Shown here: positions 10,063-21,120 of the stretch, piece after piece
How the letters are laid out: every line of letters begins with the position of its first letter
How positions within the stretch are numbered: the stretch's first letter is position 1
DNA from: Maribacter sp. 1_MG-2023
Lineage (GTDB): Bacteria; Bacteroidota; Bacteroidia; Flavobacteriales; Flavobacteriaceae
Assembly: GCF_030547005.1 (NCBI RefSeq)
Contig: NZ_JAUOPN010000002.1
Span: forward strand, 248,001 to 312,000
Reading direction: 5' to 3'
DNA: 64,000 nucleotides
Notes under the pieces: model-generated
What the model was told of the DNA's origin: nothing
What the model saw: only the letters and a program-made list of their open reading frames with translations
Databases searched by the model: none
Position numbers and translations under genes: made by a program

Positions 10063-10614
10063 CTACACTTCGGGATTCTTATTTCTAATTCTTTTGTATA
10101 GTCTTATTCCCAACATTAAAAGTATTCCTAAAACTATAATACCCACTACCCCAAAAATCCAATTAAAAGAACTCTTCAAAATCACTAAGAAGACAACTGC
10201 GAACAAAATTAGCGTAGCACCTTCATTCCATATACGCATAAATTTAGAAGTATACTGAATATCATCACGTTGAAACTTCTTGAAAATTTGATGATTTTTA
10301 AGGTGGTATAAAATCAGTAACAATACGAAACCTAGTTTTATATGCATCCACGGTTGGGTAAGCCAACCAGGGTAAATAACAAGCAACCAAATAGCAAAAA
10401 ATACTGCCAATACAGCCGATGGCCAAGTAATGATATACCACAACCTTTTGGTCATCAACTTCAATTGTTTAGAAAGAATTTCTTTTTCAGGTGATGATTT
10501 TTGGTTGGCTTCTATATGATAAATGAACAATCTTGGAATATAAAAAAGCCCTGCAAACCACGTAATTACGAAGATGAGATGCAGGGATTTTATATAGTTG
10601 TAATATTCTGTCAT
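10063..10614 (-). CDS. hemJ: HemJ-type protoporphyrinogen IX oxidase (CopD-like membrane protein)
   Basis: A 183-residue integral membrane protein with about four helices. The start YYNYIKSLHLIFVITWFAGLF followed by RLFIYHIEA is the signature of HemJ, including the conserved histidine in the first helix. HemJ oxidises protoporphyrinogen IX to protoporphyrin IX at the inner membrane. The call is supported by nearby hemH, hemA, hemCD, hemE, hemF and hemB and by the absence of hemG or hemY in the window. It is convergent with the propeller kinase gene, 44 bases apart. A generic CopD-family call is the fallback. Confidence 0.8.
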   Translation of the reverse strand: MTEYYNYIKSLHLIFVITWFAGLFYIPRLFIYHIEANQKSSPEKEILSKQLKLMTKRLWYIITWPSAVLAVFFAIWLLVIYPGWLTQPWMHIKLGFVLLLILYHLKNHQIFKKFQRDDIQYTSKFMRIWNEGATLILFAVVFLVILKSSFNWIFGVVGIIVLGILLMLGIRLYKRIRNKNPEV

Positions 10615-10677
10615 AATACGTCTTGTTCAAAAAACTAATTCAAACTTAAGCCCAAAGTTAGTAAAAGCGGATAGAAC

Positions 10678-13600
10678 TTATTTTATAGCTCCAATTCCAG
10701 CTTCCCACAAAGTTTTATTATAAGCAGGTATAGCAGTGTTGATGAATTGCTTGCCTTTAGCTTTTAATCCAACCCATTGTGTATCTAATTCAGTCTTACG
10801 ATCTTTACTCGCCTTGTTCAATCGTGGAATACCACTATTCGTCTGGTTGATCATAAATATATACTCGGCAGAAAATTTGTTAGGGAAATTTTCTACATCG
10901 TCATACGCTTGCGATTTACGCTGTACCATTTCACTATCCCATGCTTTCATGTCTGTCAATAATTTTTCACCAGCTAATTTCGCGGTAGAATCTGTTACCT
11001 CTTTCAGGACTTCAGCTAAATCGTTTTGAGCAGCATATAACTGATTGACCATATTGTGCATTTCGGTCAACTCTGCCTCTGCAATCGTCATAAAAGCATC
11101 ATATTCTTCGTATTGTCCTGGCTTTGTTTCATAAGTAGGCACTTCATTAATTGTACCTGTAGTAGAAACTGTTTGCCCATCAACCTTTAGTTTAAAAGTA
11201 TAAGTACCTGGAGATACTTTATGTCCGCTGAAACCTGCTTCAATATACACGCCCGGTACACCTGGCATTATCGCATGTTTCATATCCCAAACAAAGCGAT
11301 TTAACCCTTCTTTTTTATTCAATACTGGTGCTGGTGGTGCACCACCTCCATTATGTGGCTTGTAGGTTGGATCTTTTTCTGAACTAATTGTCCTGATCAC
11401 TTTTCCTTTTGCATCTGAAATCTCTATGGTAATTGCAGTACTATCTTTTAATTTAGGTAGCTCATAATATAGTACTACTCCGTTAGCCGGGTTAATACCT
11501 TCAAAAGTATCACTACCGGTAAATTTATCAGAATTACCACTCAACGGACTCCCCCAAGAACCATTGTAGGCGTCTTTAGGCTTCAAAATTTGGAGTCCCG
11601 TTTTAGAAGGTTGATATTGACCAAGAGCAACAACATCATCAAGAATCCAGAACGAACGACCAGAAGTAGCAACTACCATATCGCCTTTATGCATTTTTAA
11701 ATCTGTAATTGGAGTCTTTGGTAAATTCAATTGAAAAGGTTCCCAAGATTTACCACCATTCCAAGATGCATAGATTCCCTTTTCTGTGCCCGCATATAGC
11801 AAGTCTTTCTTAAACTCATCTTCACGAACTACGCGCGTAAAAGCTCCATAAGGAATTCCGGAGTTTATGGCCGTCCAAGTTTTACCATAATCGGTTGTTT
11901 TGTAGAAACCAGGTGTGTAATCATTAAACTTATATCTTGTTGTAGCAATGTAAGCAGTTGCTGGATCATGCGGAGAAACCTCAATTGCATTGATCAAACA
12001 TTCTTTTAATCCTTTAGGCGTTACATTTTCCCAAGTATCGCCACCGTTTTTAGTTAAGTGTACTAATCCGTCATCACTACCTGTCCAGATGTATCCCTTT
12101 TCATGCGGAGATTCTAATATGTAAGCCAGCGTACCATAATTCTCGGCCCCTACTGCTTCGTTCGTATATGGTCCACCACCATTGCCTTGTTTTGCATCGA
12201 TATCTCGAGTAAGGTCATCAGAAATTTTATCCCAAGTGAGTCCCATATCTCGGGTTCTAAAAACATATTGCGCTCCATGATAAAAGGTGCCCTGTTCATG
12301 TGTAGAAGCTATTATAGGAGCATTCCAATTAAACAAGTATCTCATATCTCTAGCTTCGCGACCTAAATATTGAATAGGTGCCTGCATAATCTGTGTTGCG
12401 GCTTTTGACTCCATATCCATTACCTCTACCGTTCCCAAATATTGACCACCCATAACATATCTTGGGTAGTCTGGATCAAAGGCTAAAAAGGCACTCTCGC
12501 CACCTGCTGAATCAGTCCAATCTCTTGTAGTAATACTACTGCTACCTGCAGACAGACTAGCGATTTTTACAGACCTATTATCTTGTTGACCTCCATAAAT
12601 ATTATACGGAAACAGATTGTCCACACTAATACGATAAAATTGAGCTGTAGGCATGTTATCTTGAGTGGACCAAGTTTTTGCATAATCAAAAGAAACGGCA
12701 GCCCCTCCATCATTAGCGATTACCATATTTTTAGAATTATTTGGATTGACCCATAGGTTATGATAATCACCGTGTGTTCCTGAAAGCGTTTCCCATGTTT
12801 TTCCACCATCTTCAGAACGAAGCGCAGGTGCACTTAAAACATACACTGTATCTTCATCGTTTGGGTCTATAAAAACCTCAATATAATACCAAGCGCGTTG
12901 CACTAATCTATTATCACCACTAACCATTGTCCATGATTCTCCTGCATCGTTAGAAACGAATAATCCCCCTTTATCGGCATCTGAATCACTTTCAATGAGC
13001 GCATATACTTTGTCAGAATTTGACGGACTCACAGCTATCGCCATTTTTCCTTTTTCTTCAGGTAAACCTTTGTGAATTTTTTTCCAAGTCTCACCTGCAT
13101 CAGTAGACTTATATAATCCGCTACCGACACCACCACTAACCACCATATTCGGTTTACGTTGATGCTCCCACATGGCGGCATACATAATTTCAGGATAGCT
13201 AGCATCCATAGAAAGTTCAGAAGCACCGGTAAGATTGTTTACGAACAAAGTGTTTGTCCATGTTTTACCACCATCAATTGATTTATAAATACCACGTTCG
13301 GCATTACCTTCGAAAAGTGCACCTTGCGCAGCAACATAAACAATATCAGGATTTGTAGGATGGATGATAATTCGTGAAATATGCTGGGTTTTTTCAAGTC
13401 CCATTTTCTTCCATGTTTTACCGGCATCGGTAGATTTATATACTCCGTCTCCGTAAGATGTCATTACACCACGTGGTGCATGTTCTCCCATACCTACATA
13501 AACGATATTTGGGTTAGATGCCGATACAGAAACTGCGCCAACTGACCCTAATTCAAAAAATCCATCTGAAATATTTTCCCAACGTTGCCCTGCAGATTCT

Positions 13601-13800
13601 GTTTTCCAAACTCCGCCACCAGTCGTGCCCATATAATACGTCATGGGATCACCTATGACTCCTGTAGCAGTTACCGAACGCCCACCTCTAAACGGACCAA
13701 TATTTCTAAATTTTAAAGGTTTAAAATAATCATTGGCTGTCTGCGCAAAAGTTATGGTGGTTGCAATTACCGCCATAAACAAGACTAGTTGTTTTTTCAT
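10678..13800 (-). CDS. Secreted BNR/VPS10-like beta-propeller protein, copy 1
   Basis: Start chosen at 13800, where [19 protein letters not shown] forms a proper signal peptide. An upstream in-frame ATG at 13932 would add 44 residues with no signal character. The mature protein of about 1,020 residues has many Asp-box-like BNR repeats ([24 protein letters not shown]) making one or two sortilin-like propellers. A C-terminal region with a beta-sandwich segment ([23 protein letters not shown]) and a helical end follows. These proteins are often annotated as glycosyl hydrolases but lack the sialidase active-site arginines I would need to support that. It is a paralogue of the next gene upstream and probably acts outside the inner membrane, with unknown ligand. 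Confidence 0.8.
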   Translation of the reverse strand: MKKQLVLFMAVIATTITFAQTANDYFKPLKFRNIGPFRGGRSVTATGVIGDPMTYYMGTTGGGVWKTESAGQRWENISDGFFELGSVGAVSVSASNPNIVYVGMGEHAPRGVMTSYGDGVYKSTDAGKTWKKMGLEKTQHISRIIIHPTNPDIVYVAAQGALFEGNAERGIYKSIDGGKTWTNTLFVNNLTGASELSMDASYPEIMYAAMWEHQRKPNMVVSGGVGSGLYKSTDAGETWKKIHKGLPEEKGKMAIAVSPSNSDKVYALIESDSDADKGGLFVSNDAGESWTMVSGDNRLVQRAWYYIEVFIDPNDEDTVYVLSAPALRSEDGGKTWETLSGTHGDYHNLWVNPNNSKNMVIANDGGAAVSFDYAKTWSTQDNMPTAQFYRISVDNLFPYNIYGGQQDNRSVKIASLSAGSSSITTRDWTDSAGGESAFLAFDPDYPRYVMGGQYLGTVEVMDMESKAATQIMQAPIQYLGREARDMRYLFNWNAPIIASTHEQGTFYHGAQYVFRTRDMGLTWDKISDDLTRDIDAKQGNGGGPYTNEAVGAENYGTLAYILESPHEKGYIWTGSDDGLVHLTKNGGDTWENVTPKGLKECLINAIEVSPHDPATAYIATTRYKFNDYTPGFYKTTDYGKTWTAINSGIPYGAFTRVVREDEFKKDLLYAGTEKGIYASWNGGKSWEPFQLNLPKTPITDLKMHKGDMVVATSGRSFWILDDVVALGQYQPSKTGLQILKPKDAYNGSWGSPLSGNSDKFTGSDTFEGINPANGVVLYYELPKLKDSTAITIEISDAKGKVIRTISSEKDPTYKPHNGGGAPPAPVLNKKEGLNRFVWDMKHAIMPGVPGVYIEAGFSGHKVSPGTYTFKLKVDGQTVSTTGTINEVPTYETKPGQYEEYDAFMTIAEAELTEMHNMVNQLYAAQNDLAEVLKEVTDSTAKLAGEKLLTDMKAWDSEMVQRKSQAYDDVENFPNKFSAEYIFMINQTNSGIPRLNKASKDRKTELDTQWVGLKAKGKQFINTAIPAYNKTLWEAGIGAIK

Positions 13801-13879
13801 GATAGTTTGTTTGGATATTGTTTTGGTTTTTATATTGTCCGCTCGAGTGGTTTTTCTTGGAGTAAAACATAAAGAAAAA

Positions 13880-13923
13880 TTGCATCGAGAACTATTTGGA
13901 ACACAAAAGGTTTCTCGATACAA
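13880..13923. repeat. Inverted repeat between the two BNR propeller genes
   Basis: Arms TTGcATCGAGAA and TTCTCGATaCAA face each other across a 20-base loop. The hairpin lies in the 169-base gap between the stop of the upstream propeller gene (13970) and the start of the downstream one (13800). It may act as a partial terminator or mRNA stabiliser. The CTCGA-rich arms resemble short dispersed repeats I associate with flavobacterial genomes, but no second copy is seen in this window. Confidence 0.45.
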
Positions 13924-13969
13924 TTTTTTCATACTTCAATAATTCACTCGAAATGACAAAATTCTGTTC

Positions 13970-16900
13970 TTACTTACTTTCATCAATGAACAAGTAATTC
14001 AGTTTAAGCTCGTTAAAACCTTTATTAAATTCTTGAAGCTCTGATGATATTACATTATTAAAAATTTCCAGCTCTTTATTGATTTTAGTTGTCAATTCGT
14101 TCTTAACAGCAATATCTTGCTCTGTTGGAGGAAAATCACCAATGGAAACCAAACTATTTAAATGACCCAATTTATTCGTCAATTTAATAGGGAAATTCAA
14201 TGGATCTTGACCACTTCTGTTCTGAGTTTGGTACAATGCTTTTTCTACTTCGCTAAGTTTGTCTTTCATGGCTTTTGCCTTTTTGACCAAATCTTTAGTT
14301 CTGTCATCATCTTTATACTGCTCAGTAAATGAATTCAGCTGCTTAGTAACATTTCTAATCTTCTTTATAGATTGATGCGCATTTTCAATGGTTGTATTGA
14401 TATCAGTAATAAAATTAAACTGCTCTTGCATTTGAGCTACTGAACTTTCTGCTCTTGGATCTGGTAAAATGGTAAATGTTTCACTGCTATTAGTTCCATT
14501 TACATTTAGGTGAACTTTATAATCACCAGGTACTGCTTTAGCACCGTCAAAACTTGCCCACCAGAAAATCATTCCTTCTAGTTTCTCAGCTCCTTTACCA
14601 CGAGTATCCCAAACAAAAGTATTACCGCCTTTCTTCACTTCTAACTTCTTGTCTTTTTTCTTGGCAGAAGTACTATAATTTGCCAATGTATCACCAGCTA
14701 TACTTGTATACGTTAACTGAACCGAATCTTTCTCTGAATAGTTTTTCATTAAAAAATGAGTGATTACACCGCTCTCTAAATTTTGACCTGATGTTTTAGA
14801 AGGCTTTTTAGATGCCCTACCTTTTGTACGATAAGAATCTTTTGGTTTGAACAAAATAGTATTCGCATTCTTTTTACTTTCATCTAACTGATGCAACACG
14901 GTTAAGTCATCAATAATCCACAGGCTACGCCCTTGAGTAGCCACAATTAAATTATCCTCTTTAATGGTTAAATCGGTAATAGGTACAATTGGTAAATTCA
15001 TTTGAAAAGGAGACCAACTAGCTCCGTCATTAAAAGAAACATACATACCTGTTTCTGTACCTGCATATAATAAACCTTTCTTTTTAGGATCTTCACGAAC
15101 TACTCTTGTAAAATGTTCTGACGGGATACCGTTCGTTATTTTTGTCCAGGTTTTACCGTAATCTGTTGTTTTGTATAAGTATGGTTGAAAGTCACCTAAC
15201 TTATATCTAGTCGCTGCAACATAGCAAGTACCCTCGTCAAAATTAGAAGGCTCGATACTGTTTATCATATTCCATTCTGGCATATTTGCAGGCGTAACAT
15301 TATTCCAAGTAGCACCAGAATCTTTAGAAACATGAATTAAACCGTCATCACTACCTACCCAAAGAATCCCTTCTTTCAACGGACTCTCATTTGCCGTAAA
15401 AATGGTACAGTAGTACTCAACACTCGTATTATCTTGAGTTATTGGTCCGCCACTAGAACCTAATTTTGTTGGATCGTTTCTAGTTAAATCTCCACTTAGA
15501 ACTTTCCAGCTTTGACCTTCGTTTTCTGAAACATGTACATAGTTAGAAAAGGTGTATAATTTCTTAGGATTATGTCTACTGAATAGAATAGGGAAATTCC
15601 ACTGAAAACGATATTTCATTGCTTCTGCACCAGCACCCATTGGGTTGTCTGGCCAAACGTTTATACCTCTTACAGTTTTCTTCTTGTGATTAACACGCGT
15701 TAAAAATCCGTCATAACTACCACCATAAACAATATCGTTGTCTTTAGGGTCCACAGCAATCCAAGCAGATTCACCACCAGCGGTTTCTTCCCAATTACCA
15801 TCACCGATACTATTTTCATCACTTCTGTGATCTATACGTAATGTAGAATTATCTTGTTGTGCCACGTATATTCTGTAAGGGAAAGAGTTATCTGTAGTTA
15901 CACGATAAAATTGAGCCGTAGGTTGATTATAATAGGTACTCCAAGTTTCGCCACCATCATATGAAATTTGGGCGCCGCCATCATCACCAATAATCATACG
16001 TTGCGAATCTTCTGGAGAAATCCATAAATCGTGATGATCCCCATGTGGTGCGTTAAATGTGTTGAATGACTTACCGCCATCGGTAGACTTATGGTAATTT
16101 ACATTTAGCACATACACTACATCTTCATCTTGTGTATCGGCATAAACCCTAGTATAATACCAAGCACGTTGACGAATTTTACGCTCGCTATTTACAATAG
16201 ACCAAGTTTTACCACCATCTTCTGAGCGATACAAACCACCCTTTTCTTTATTCTCAACGATTGCCCAAACCTTTTCAGAATTTTTAGGTGACACAGCTAC
16301 ACCTATAATACCTAAAGTATCTTTAGGAAAACCTTCATTTTTCGAAATCTCTGTCCAAGTTTCACCGCTATCCATACTCTTCCAAAGCGCAGAACCATCA
16401 CCACCACTAATTAAGCTATACGGAGTACGTTGTGCATGCCATGTAGAAGCATATAAAATTCTAGGGTTATTAGGGTCAAACGTTAAATCTACCGCACCAG
16501 CTTGCTCATTTACAAACAACACCTGTTTCCAATTTTTACCACCGTCGGTACTTTTATAAATTCCGCGGTCTTTAGTAGGCTTATAAATATCGCCTAAAAC
16601 TGCAGCATATACCGTATTATAATCTGTAGGATGCACACGAAGTCTTGGTACATGTCTACTCTTTTCTAAACCAGCAGAAGCCCATGTTTTACCACCATCT
16701 TCGGTTTTCCAAACTCCGTAACCAGACGATACATTCCCTCTTAGGGTTTTTTCACCACCACCTACATATATAACATTTGGGTCACTTTTGGCAACCTCAA
16801 CGGCACCAATACTACCTCCAAAATATCCATCAGATATATTATCCCAAGTTCGTCCGCCATCTAAGGTTTTCCATACTCCGCCACCAGCTGCGCCGAAGTA

Positions 16901-17113
16901 AAATAAATTAGGCTCGCCGGGTACACCTGTTACTGCAGCAGAACGCCCGCCACGATATGGACCTATAGAACGATACTCTAAACTAGAGTATAATTCTTCT
17001 GGGTAGGTTGGTGTTGTACTTTGAGATTTACTTCTTCTTTGAGAAAGTAACGATAATGGCAATAGAAAACATACCAGCATAAGAATGCCAGCATTGGTAA
17101 GGTGCTTTTTCAT
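13970..17113 (-). CDS. Secreted BNR/VPS10-like beta-propeller protein, copy 2
   Basis: A 1,047-residue protein with signal peptide (LTNAGILMLVCFLLPLSLLS), then RSIGPYRGGRS, which is nearly identical in form to [12 protein letters not shown] in the neighbouring copy. BNR/Asp-box repeats follow ([32 protein letters not shown]). The segment PRVVREDPKKKGLLYAGTETG-like region and the C-terminal sandwich plus helical tail are collinear with copy 1, so the pair arose by duplication. The C-terminal third differs most, with a lysine-rich insert around residues 760-840. It is upstream of copy 1 on the same strand, so one transcript is possible. Function unknown; membrane-associated peptidase or ligand-binding roles are guesses. 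Confidence 0.8.
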   Translation of the reverse strand: MKKHLTNAGILMLVCFLLPLSLLSQRRSKSQSTTPTYPEELYSSLEYRSIGPYRGGRSAAVTGVPGEPNLFYFGAAGGGVWKTLDGGRTWDNISDGYFGGSIGAVEVAKSDPNVIYVGGGEKTLRGNVSSGYGVWKTEDGGKTWASAGLEKSRHVPRLRVHPTDYNTVYAAVLGDIYKPTKDRGIYKSTDGGKNWKQVLFVNEQAGAVDLTFDPNNPRILYASTWHAQRTPYSLISGGDGSALWKSMDSGETWTEISKNEGFPKDTLGIIGVAVSPKNSEKVWAIVENKEKGGLYRSEDGGKTWSIVNSERKIRQRAWYYTRVYADTQDEDVVYVLNVNYHKSTDGGKSFNTFNAPHGDHHDLWISPEDSQRMIIGDDGGAQISYDGGETWSTYYNQPTAQFYRVTTDNSFPYRIYVAQQDNSTLRIDHRSDENSIGDGNWEETAGGESAWIAVDPKDNDIVYGGSYDGFLTRVNHKKKTVRGINVWPDNPMGAGAEAMKYRFQWNFPILFSRHNPKKLYTFSNYVHVSENEGQSWKVLSGDLTRNDPTKLGSSGGPITQDNTSVEYYCTIFTANESPLKEGILWVGSDDGLIHVSKDSGATWNNVTPANMPEWNMINSIEPSNFDEGTCYVAATRYKLGDFQPYLYKTTDYGKTWTKITNGIPSEHFTRVVREDPKKKGLLYAGTETGMYVSFNDGASWSPFQMNLPIVPITDLTIKEDNLIVATQGRSLWIIDDLTVLHQLDESKKNANTILFKPKDSYRTKGRASKKPSKTSGQNLESGVITHFLMKNYSEKDSVQLTYTSIAGDTLANYSTSAKKKDKKLEVKKGGNTFVWDTRGKGAEKLEGMIFWWASFDGAKAVPGDYKVHLNVNGTNSSETFTILPDPRAESSVAQMQEQFNFITDINTTIENAHQSIKKIRNVTKQLNSFTEQYKDDDRTKDLVKKAKAMKDKLSEVEKALYQTQNRSGQDPLNFPIKLTNKLGHLNSLVSIGDFPPTEQDIAVKNELTTKINKELEIFNNVISSELQEFNKGFNELKLNYLFIDESK

Positions 17114-17387
17114 TTTGATAGTTTGATGTTAGTCTCCACTAAAATTAAACATTTTGTTGTGTAAATGTTGATTTTAAGATTTTATTAGCATTTCTAAACA
17201 AGCATAATTATCAAATTAAGAATCAGTTATACATTTCAATATTTAATTCTCATTAGTGCTCGAGAATTCTATGTATTAAAGAACAAGCAAGAATAGCATC
17301 CTTTTGAAAAATACTTATTCAACATATTAAACAGAAAGTGCTAATTATTTAAAGTATTCCTATATTTAAGCCAACAAACTAACAATT

Positions 17388-18692
17388 ATGAAATTTAGAA
17401 CGCTATTATTTTCGGCATCGTTAATTGCCTTTCTTTTTAATGGATTGACAATTAATACTGTAAATGCCCAAACCCAAGATTTTTTATACGGAGACCAAAT
17501 GCCCGATGCACCTGAATTAAGTGCTAGAGGCGAATATAAAGTCGGCGTACAAACCGTAAACCTAGTGAACCCAAATCAAGTTGATATTTTAAACTCAAAA
17601 GAAGGCAAAGATCCAACTTACGACAGACCAATTACTATTGAGGTTTGGTATCCTGCAAGTGTAAGTGCTGATGCAAAAACGGTAGTTTATGACGAAGTAA
17701 TGGGCACCAGAGGAGATTCACTTAGGCCATTAACACCTTTTACTTTTAAAGGAAGAGCTTATAGAGATGCAGAAGCATTGAAAGGCAAGAAATTCCCTTT
17801 GGTTGTAGTATCTCATGGTTATGTAGGTTCTAGATACCTAATGACATACTTAACAGAGAATTTAGCGTCTAAGGGATACATTGTTGCGGCAATCGACCAT
17901 ACAGATTCTACTTTTAAAGATGCCAACGCGTTTCAAAGCACACTTTTGAATAGACCAAAAGATATTCGTTTTGTTATCAATGAAATGGAAAAATTAGGAG
18001 CCAAAGGTTCTAAGAATAAAATCGAAGGATTAGTAGATGCTAACAACACCGCTATTATAGGATATTCTATGGGAGGCTACGGAGTATTAAATGTCGGCGG
18101 AGCCGGATATAGCGCAGGCCTAGGTCAATTCTTTACAGGAATGACAGGTGGTAGCACTGCAATCTCAGTAAACACAGCAGGGAATGCCGAATACCAGAAA
18201 TTGGCTGATGCTAGAATTAAGGCCATAGTAGCTTTTGCCCCATGGGGAATGGAACGTGGTGTTTGGGATGCTGAAGGATTAAAAGGATTAAAAACTCCCA
18301 CTTTCTTTATCGCCGGAAGCCAAGATGATATTTCAGGATATGAAAAAGGTATTAAAGCAATATACGAAGGTACAGTAAACGCAGATAGATATATACTGAC
18401 GTACCAAAACGCAAGACATAATGTTGCACCTAACCCACCACCTGCAGAAGCATTGGCACCAGGTTTACATATAGATGAGTATTATAGATATGCAGAGCCA
18501 TCATGGGATCAACGTAAAATAAACAATATAAATCAGCACTTTGTAACTGCATTTATAGGGAAGCATCTTAAAAACCAAGACAACGCACAATTTTTAGATG
18601 TACAAGAAAATTCAAATGAAAAAGACTGGACAGGTTTTAAGCCAAGATCATCTACCGGAATGGAGTTGCTACATGCACAACCAGCGAACTAA
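17388..18692 (+). CDS. Secreted alpha/beta hydrolase (dienelactone hydrolase/PAF-acetylhydrolase-like)
   Basis: The signal peptide runs to about residue 27 (LIAFLFNGLTINTVNA). The alpha/beta hydrolase core shows the oxyanion turn VVSHGYVGSR, the nucleophile elbow GYSMGG with S227, an acid candidate in FIAGSQDDISG and a histidine in NARHNVAPN. The pattern IEVWYPAS near residue 84-91 is typical of the PAF-acetylhydrolase/predicted dienelactone hydrolase group. It should hydrolyse an ester outside the cytoplasm; the natural substrate is unknown. It is a single gene with its own 274-base upstream gap, divergent from the BNR pair. Confidence 0.8.
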   Translation: MKFRTLLFSASLIAFLFNGLTINTVNAQTQDFLYGDQMPDAPELSARGEYKVGVQTVNLVNPNQVDILNSKEGKDPTYDRPITIEVWYPASVSADAKTVVYDEVMGTRGDSLRPLTPFTFKGRAYRDAEALKGKKFPLVVVSHGYVGSRYLMTYLTENLASKGYIVAAIDHTDSTFKDANAFQSTLLNRPKDIRFVINEMEKLGAKGSKNKIEGLVDANNTAIIGYSMGGYGVLNVGGAGYSAGLGQFFTGMTGGSTAISVNTAGNAEYQKLADARIKAIVAFAPWGMERGVWDAEGLKGLKTPTFFIAGSQDDISGYEKGIKAIYEGTVNADRYILTYQNARHNVAPNPPPAEALAPGLHIDEYYRYAEPSWDQRKINNINQHFVTAFIGKHLKNQDNAQFLDVQENSNEKDWTGFKPRSSTGMELLHAQPAN

Positions 18693-18829
18693 TATTTAAC
18701 CTTAGATACTTTAACAGCATTTTCCTTAAGTAGCTTTACATAGGTGTTTTGATTGTTTATCAATTCTTTAAGTTTCCATGCTAATAAAAATATAGCAACG
18801 GCAATTAATTGTGATAAGATAAAATTCAT
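18689..18829 (-). CDS. Small single-span membrane protein, 46 aa (tentative)
   Basis: A short frame encodes MNFILSQLIAVAIFLLAW followed by a basic, amphipathic tail rich in lysine. The first 19 residues would make one membrane helix. It starts 70 bases downstream of the MATE gene stop on the same strand, and its TAG overlaps the stop of the hydrolase gene read from the other strand. The composition looks like a real small membrane protein rather than noise, but nothing else supports it. It may be co-transcribed with the MATE gene. Confidence 0.35.
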   Translation of the reverse strand: MNFILSQLIAVAIFLLAWKLKELINNQNTYVKLLKENAVKVSKVKY

Positions 18830-18898
18830 AACAGTATTCTTTAGTGTTTCTAAAGCTACTTACGGAAAATGTTTTTTGAGGTTTGGTTTTTAGAAAGA

Positions 18899-20275
18899 TT
18901 AAACCAAATTCTTATTAATCTCTTTTCTCAAGTAATACCCAGTAACTATTGTAGCAAGTACATCTGCAATGGGAAAGGAAATCCACACTCCCAGTTCACC
19001 AAGGTAATTAGGTAGTATTAGAATTAAAGGAATAAAGAAAAAGCCTTGTCGACATAATGTCAATAGCAAAGCTGGTACCGCCTTACCAATCGCCTGAAAA
19101 TAAGCGGCACCAATTAGCTGAAGTGCAATAATCGGCGTAGCTGCAAACACCCATCGCATGGCTGACGGAGTGTTTTCCATAACAAAGGTATTCGTAGTAA
19201 GTTCTAGCGCACTCATATCTGGTTTGTTACTTAAAAAGAGTCCCGCTATTTCTGCAGGAAAAATCATGAGTCCCGCGAAAACTACCGACGCTAACATTGC
19301 AGCAAATTTTATGGCGGTATAAATAGACTCCTTTACCCTATCATACTTTTGAGCACCATAATTAAACCCTGCAATAGGCAAAAAACCTTGTGTAACACCG
19401 AATACGGGAAAAAGCGCAAACATCAACATTCTACCTATTATAGCGTAAACAGCCACCATTGCTTCACCTCCTAAATCAAAAAGAATATTGTTCATCAGTA
19501 AATAGATGATACTTACTACCGCCTGACGAGATAGTGTCACTACCCCTAGCGAGCTAATTTCTTTTATAATCGAAAAGTCGATACTGAAATACTGGGCACT
19601 CAGTTTTAATTCGGAATTTTTAGACAGAAAAAAATATAAGATATAACTAAAACACAAAAAGTAACTTATTGTAGTTGCCCAAGCGGCACCTGCCATTCCA
19701 AAATCTAAAACATTGATTAGCACATAATCTAAGACCAGATTCCCAATTGACGGAATAATCATCGCTATCATGGCAAACTTAGGCTTGCCTTCTGCTCTAA
19801 TTACAGTATTGCCCATCATATTAAGTGCTAAAAACGGCACGCCATATAACACGATAACATAGTAGATTTTAGCAAGCTCGAAAATAGAGCCTTTACCACC
19901 AAAAGCAGGTATTAAGGTATCTACATAAGTAAGCCCCACTGCCACCATAATAACAGTAATAAGTATGGTAAACGAAATTTGGTTACCAAATGTTCGCAGT
20001 GCCTTTTCTTTATTATCAGCACCTAATGCACGCGAAATAATACTGGCACCACCAATACCGATAGCCATACCCAAAGCACCTATAAAAAAGGAAATAGGCA
20101 ACACCACGTTAATTGCCGCAATGGCAATTGAGCCAATCCAATTACCAACAAAAATGGAATCGACCAGAACGTTTAGCGACATTACCAATATACCTATACT
20201 TGCAGGTAATGCTTGTTTAATGAGCAAACTTGATATAGATTCCGTGCCCAGTTGTTCTGCGGAAACGTTTGCCAT
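18899..20275 (-). CDS. MATE-family multidrug/organic cation exporter
   Basis: A 458-residue polytopic protein with the two-fold MatE architecture of about 12 helices. The N-terminal half contains LVDSIFVGNWIGSIAIAAINVVLP and the second half FGVTQGFLPIAGFNYGAQ, both standard MATE signatures. Length is normal. It should export drugs or metabolites across the inner membrane using a sodium or proton gradient. The substrate cannot be predicted. It follows the DUF3050 gene on the same strand with a gap of 41 bases, so the two may be co-transcribed. Confidence 0.9.
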   Translation of the reverse strand: MANVSAEQLGTESISSLLIKQALPASIGILVMSLNVLVDSIFVGNWIGSIAIAAINVVLPISFFIGALGMAIGIGGASIISRALGADNKEKALRTFGNQISFTILITVIMVAVGLTYVDTLIPAFGGKGSIFELAKIYYVIVLYGVPFLALNMMGNTVIRAEGKPKFAMIAMIIPSIGNLVLDYVLINVLDFGMAGAAWATTISYFLCFSYILYFFLSKNSELKLSAQYFSIDFSIIKEISSLGVVTLSRQAVVSIIYLLMNNILFDLGGEAMVAVYAIIGRMLMFALFPVFGVTQGFLPIAGFNYGAQKYDRVKESIYTAIKFAAMLASVVFAGLMIFPAEIAGLFLSNKPDMSALELTTNTFVMENTPSAMRWVFAATPIIALQLIGAAYFQAIGKAVPALLLTLCRQGFFFIPLILILPNYLGELGVWISFPIADVLATIVTGYYLRKEINKNLV

Positions 20276-20316
20276 TAGTGTGGTTTTGAATTAGTATACC
20301 ATCTTAGATGATAATG

Positions 20317-21090
20317 TTAAACTATAATCTCTTTATTTTGCTGAATTGACTTTGCAATATGGTCCCATAGCTTGATACGCTGTTGCAATGCTTTCTCTGA
20401 ACATTCTAGAACATCATGCCATTTAGAATCACTTTCTCCGCATAATTCTTGAATCATTTTTAAGGAAAGCGGACCGTGTTCATCCCCATCCAATTCAATA
20501 TGCCTTCTTAAATAATATTCTAATTTAGGGTATGCATCTTCCCCAGCCTGTTCTACAATTTTCAAGAACATATCTGGTATTAAATCTTCCCTACCAAAAG
20601 TAAATGCAGCAGCAATTTTATGGGGCTCTTGTGTTTGTATCGTTTCAAAAGTGAATGTTAGAAAGGACTTTACAGCTTCGTTCAAATCAGAATTCTCAAT
20701 AGTTTGTAAAACACTATCTAATTCACCAATTCCGTTCAAAAACTCCTTTATTTTACTAGTATCTGCACCAACCTCGACCATGGCATCCAAATACATTTCG
20801 TAATGACTTTTTAAAACTTCCAATTCATTGACATCTGTTTCTTCTTCCAAAACAATCTCGTTAATAAACCGAGCGGTATTTGTATTTTTTACTGGCTTCC
20901 ACGGTAATGAAGTGCAGGTTAAGTTAATCTGCAATGCTTTTAAAAGCGACATAAAATCCCATACGGCATACACATGGCTCTCCATGAATATTTGAATATC
21001 AGACAAAGACTTCAATTCATTGTAAAGCGCATGATTTCTTAATTGTTCTCTTAACGGTTGTAATATAATTTCTATTTCTTCGATTTTCAT
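20317..21090 (-). CDS. DUF3050 family protein (haem-oxygenase-like fold)
   Basis: The 257-residue protein matches DUF3050 along its length. The diagnostic block is HALYNELKSL followed by FMESHVYAVWDFMSLLK and the later ARFINEIVLEEETD and HIELDGDEHGPLS. The histidines and glutamates in these blocks (H of MESHVY, E of VLEEE, H of RHIELDGDEH) fit the metal ligands of haem-oxygenase-like diiron or Fe/Mn proteins. That is family-level inference. No signal peptide. It lies between hemH, 30 bases upstream on the same strand, and the MATE gene, which makes a transcript with the haem gene likely. The reaction is unknown. Confidence 0.8.
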   Translation of the reverse strand: MKIEEIEIILQPLREQLRNHALYNELKSLSDIQIFMESHVYAVWDFMSLLKALQINLTCTSLPWKPVKNTNTARFINEIVLEEETDVNELEVLKSHYEMYLDAMVEVGADTSKIKEFLNGIGELDSVLQTIENSDLNEAVKSFLTFTFETIQTQEPHKIAAAFTFGREDLIPDMFLKIVEQAGEDAYPKLEYYLRRHIELDGDEHGPLSLKMIQELCGESDSKWHDVLECSEKALQQRIKLWDHIAKSIQQNKEIIV

Positions 21091-21120
21091 AGCAGTGATA
21101 TTCTAAGAATTTTGATTTTA

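Noticed and set aside
10678..17113. Sialidase function of the BNR proteins
   Set aside because: Asp-box repeats occur in many propellers. I could not see the arginine triad and FRIP-like site that define sialidases.
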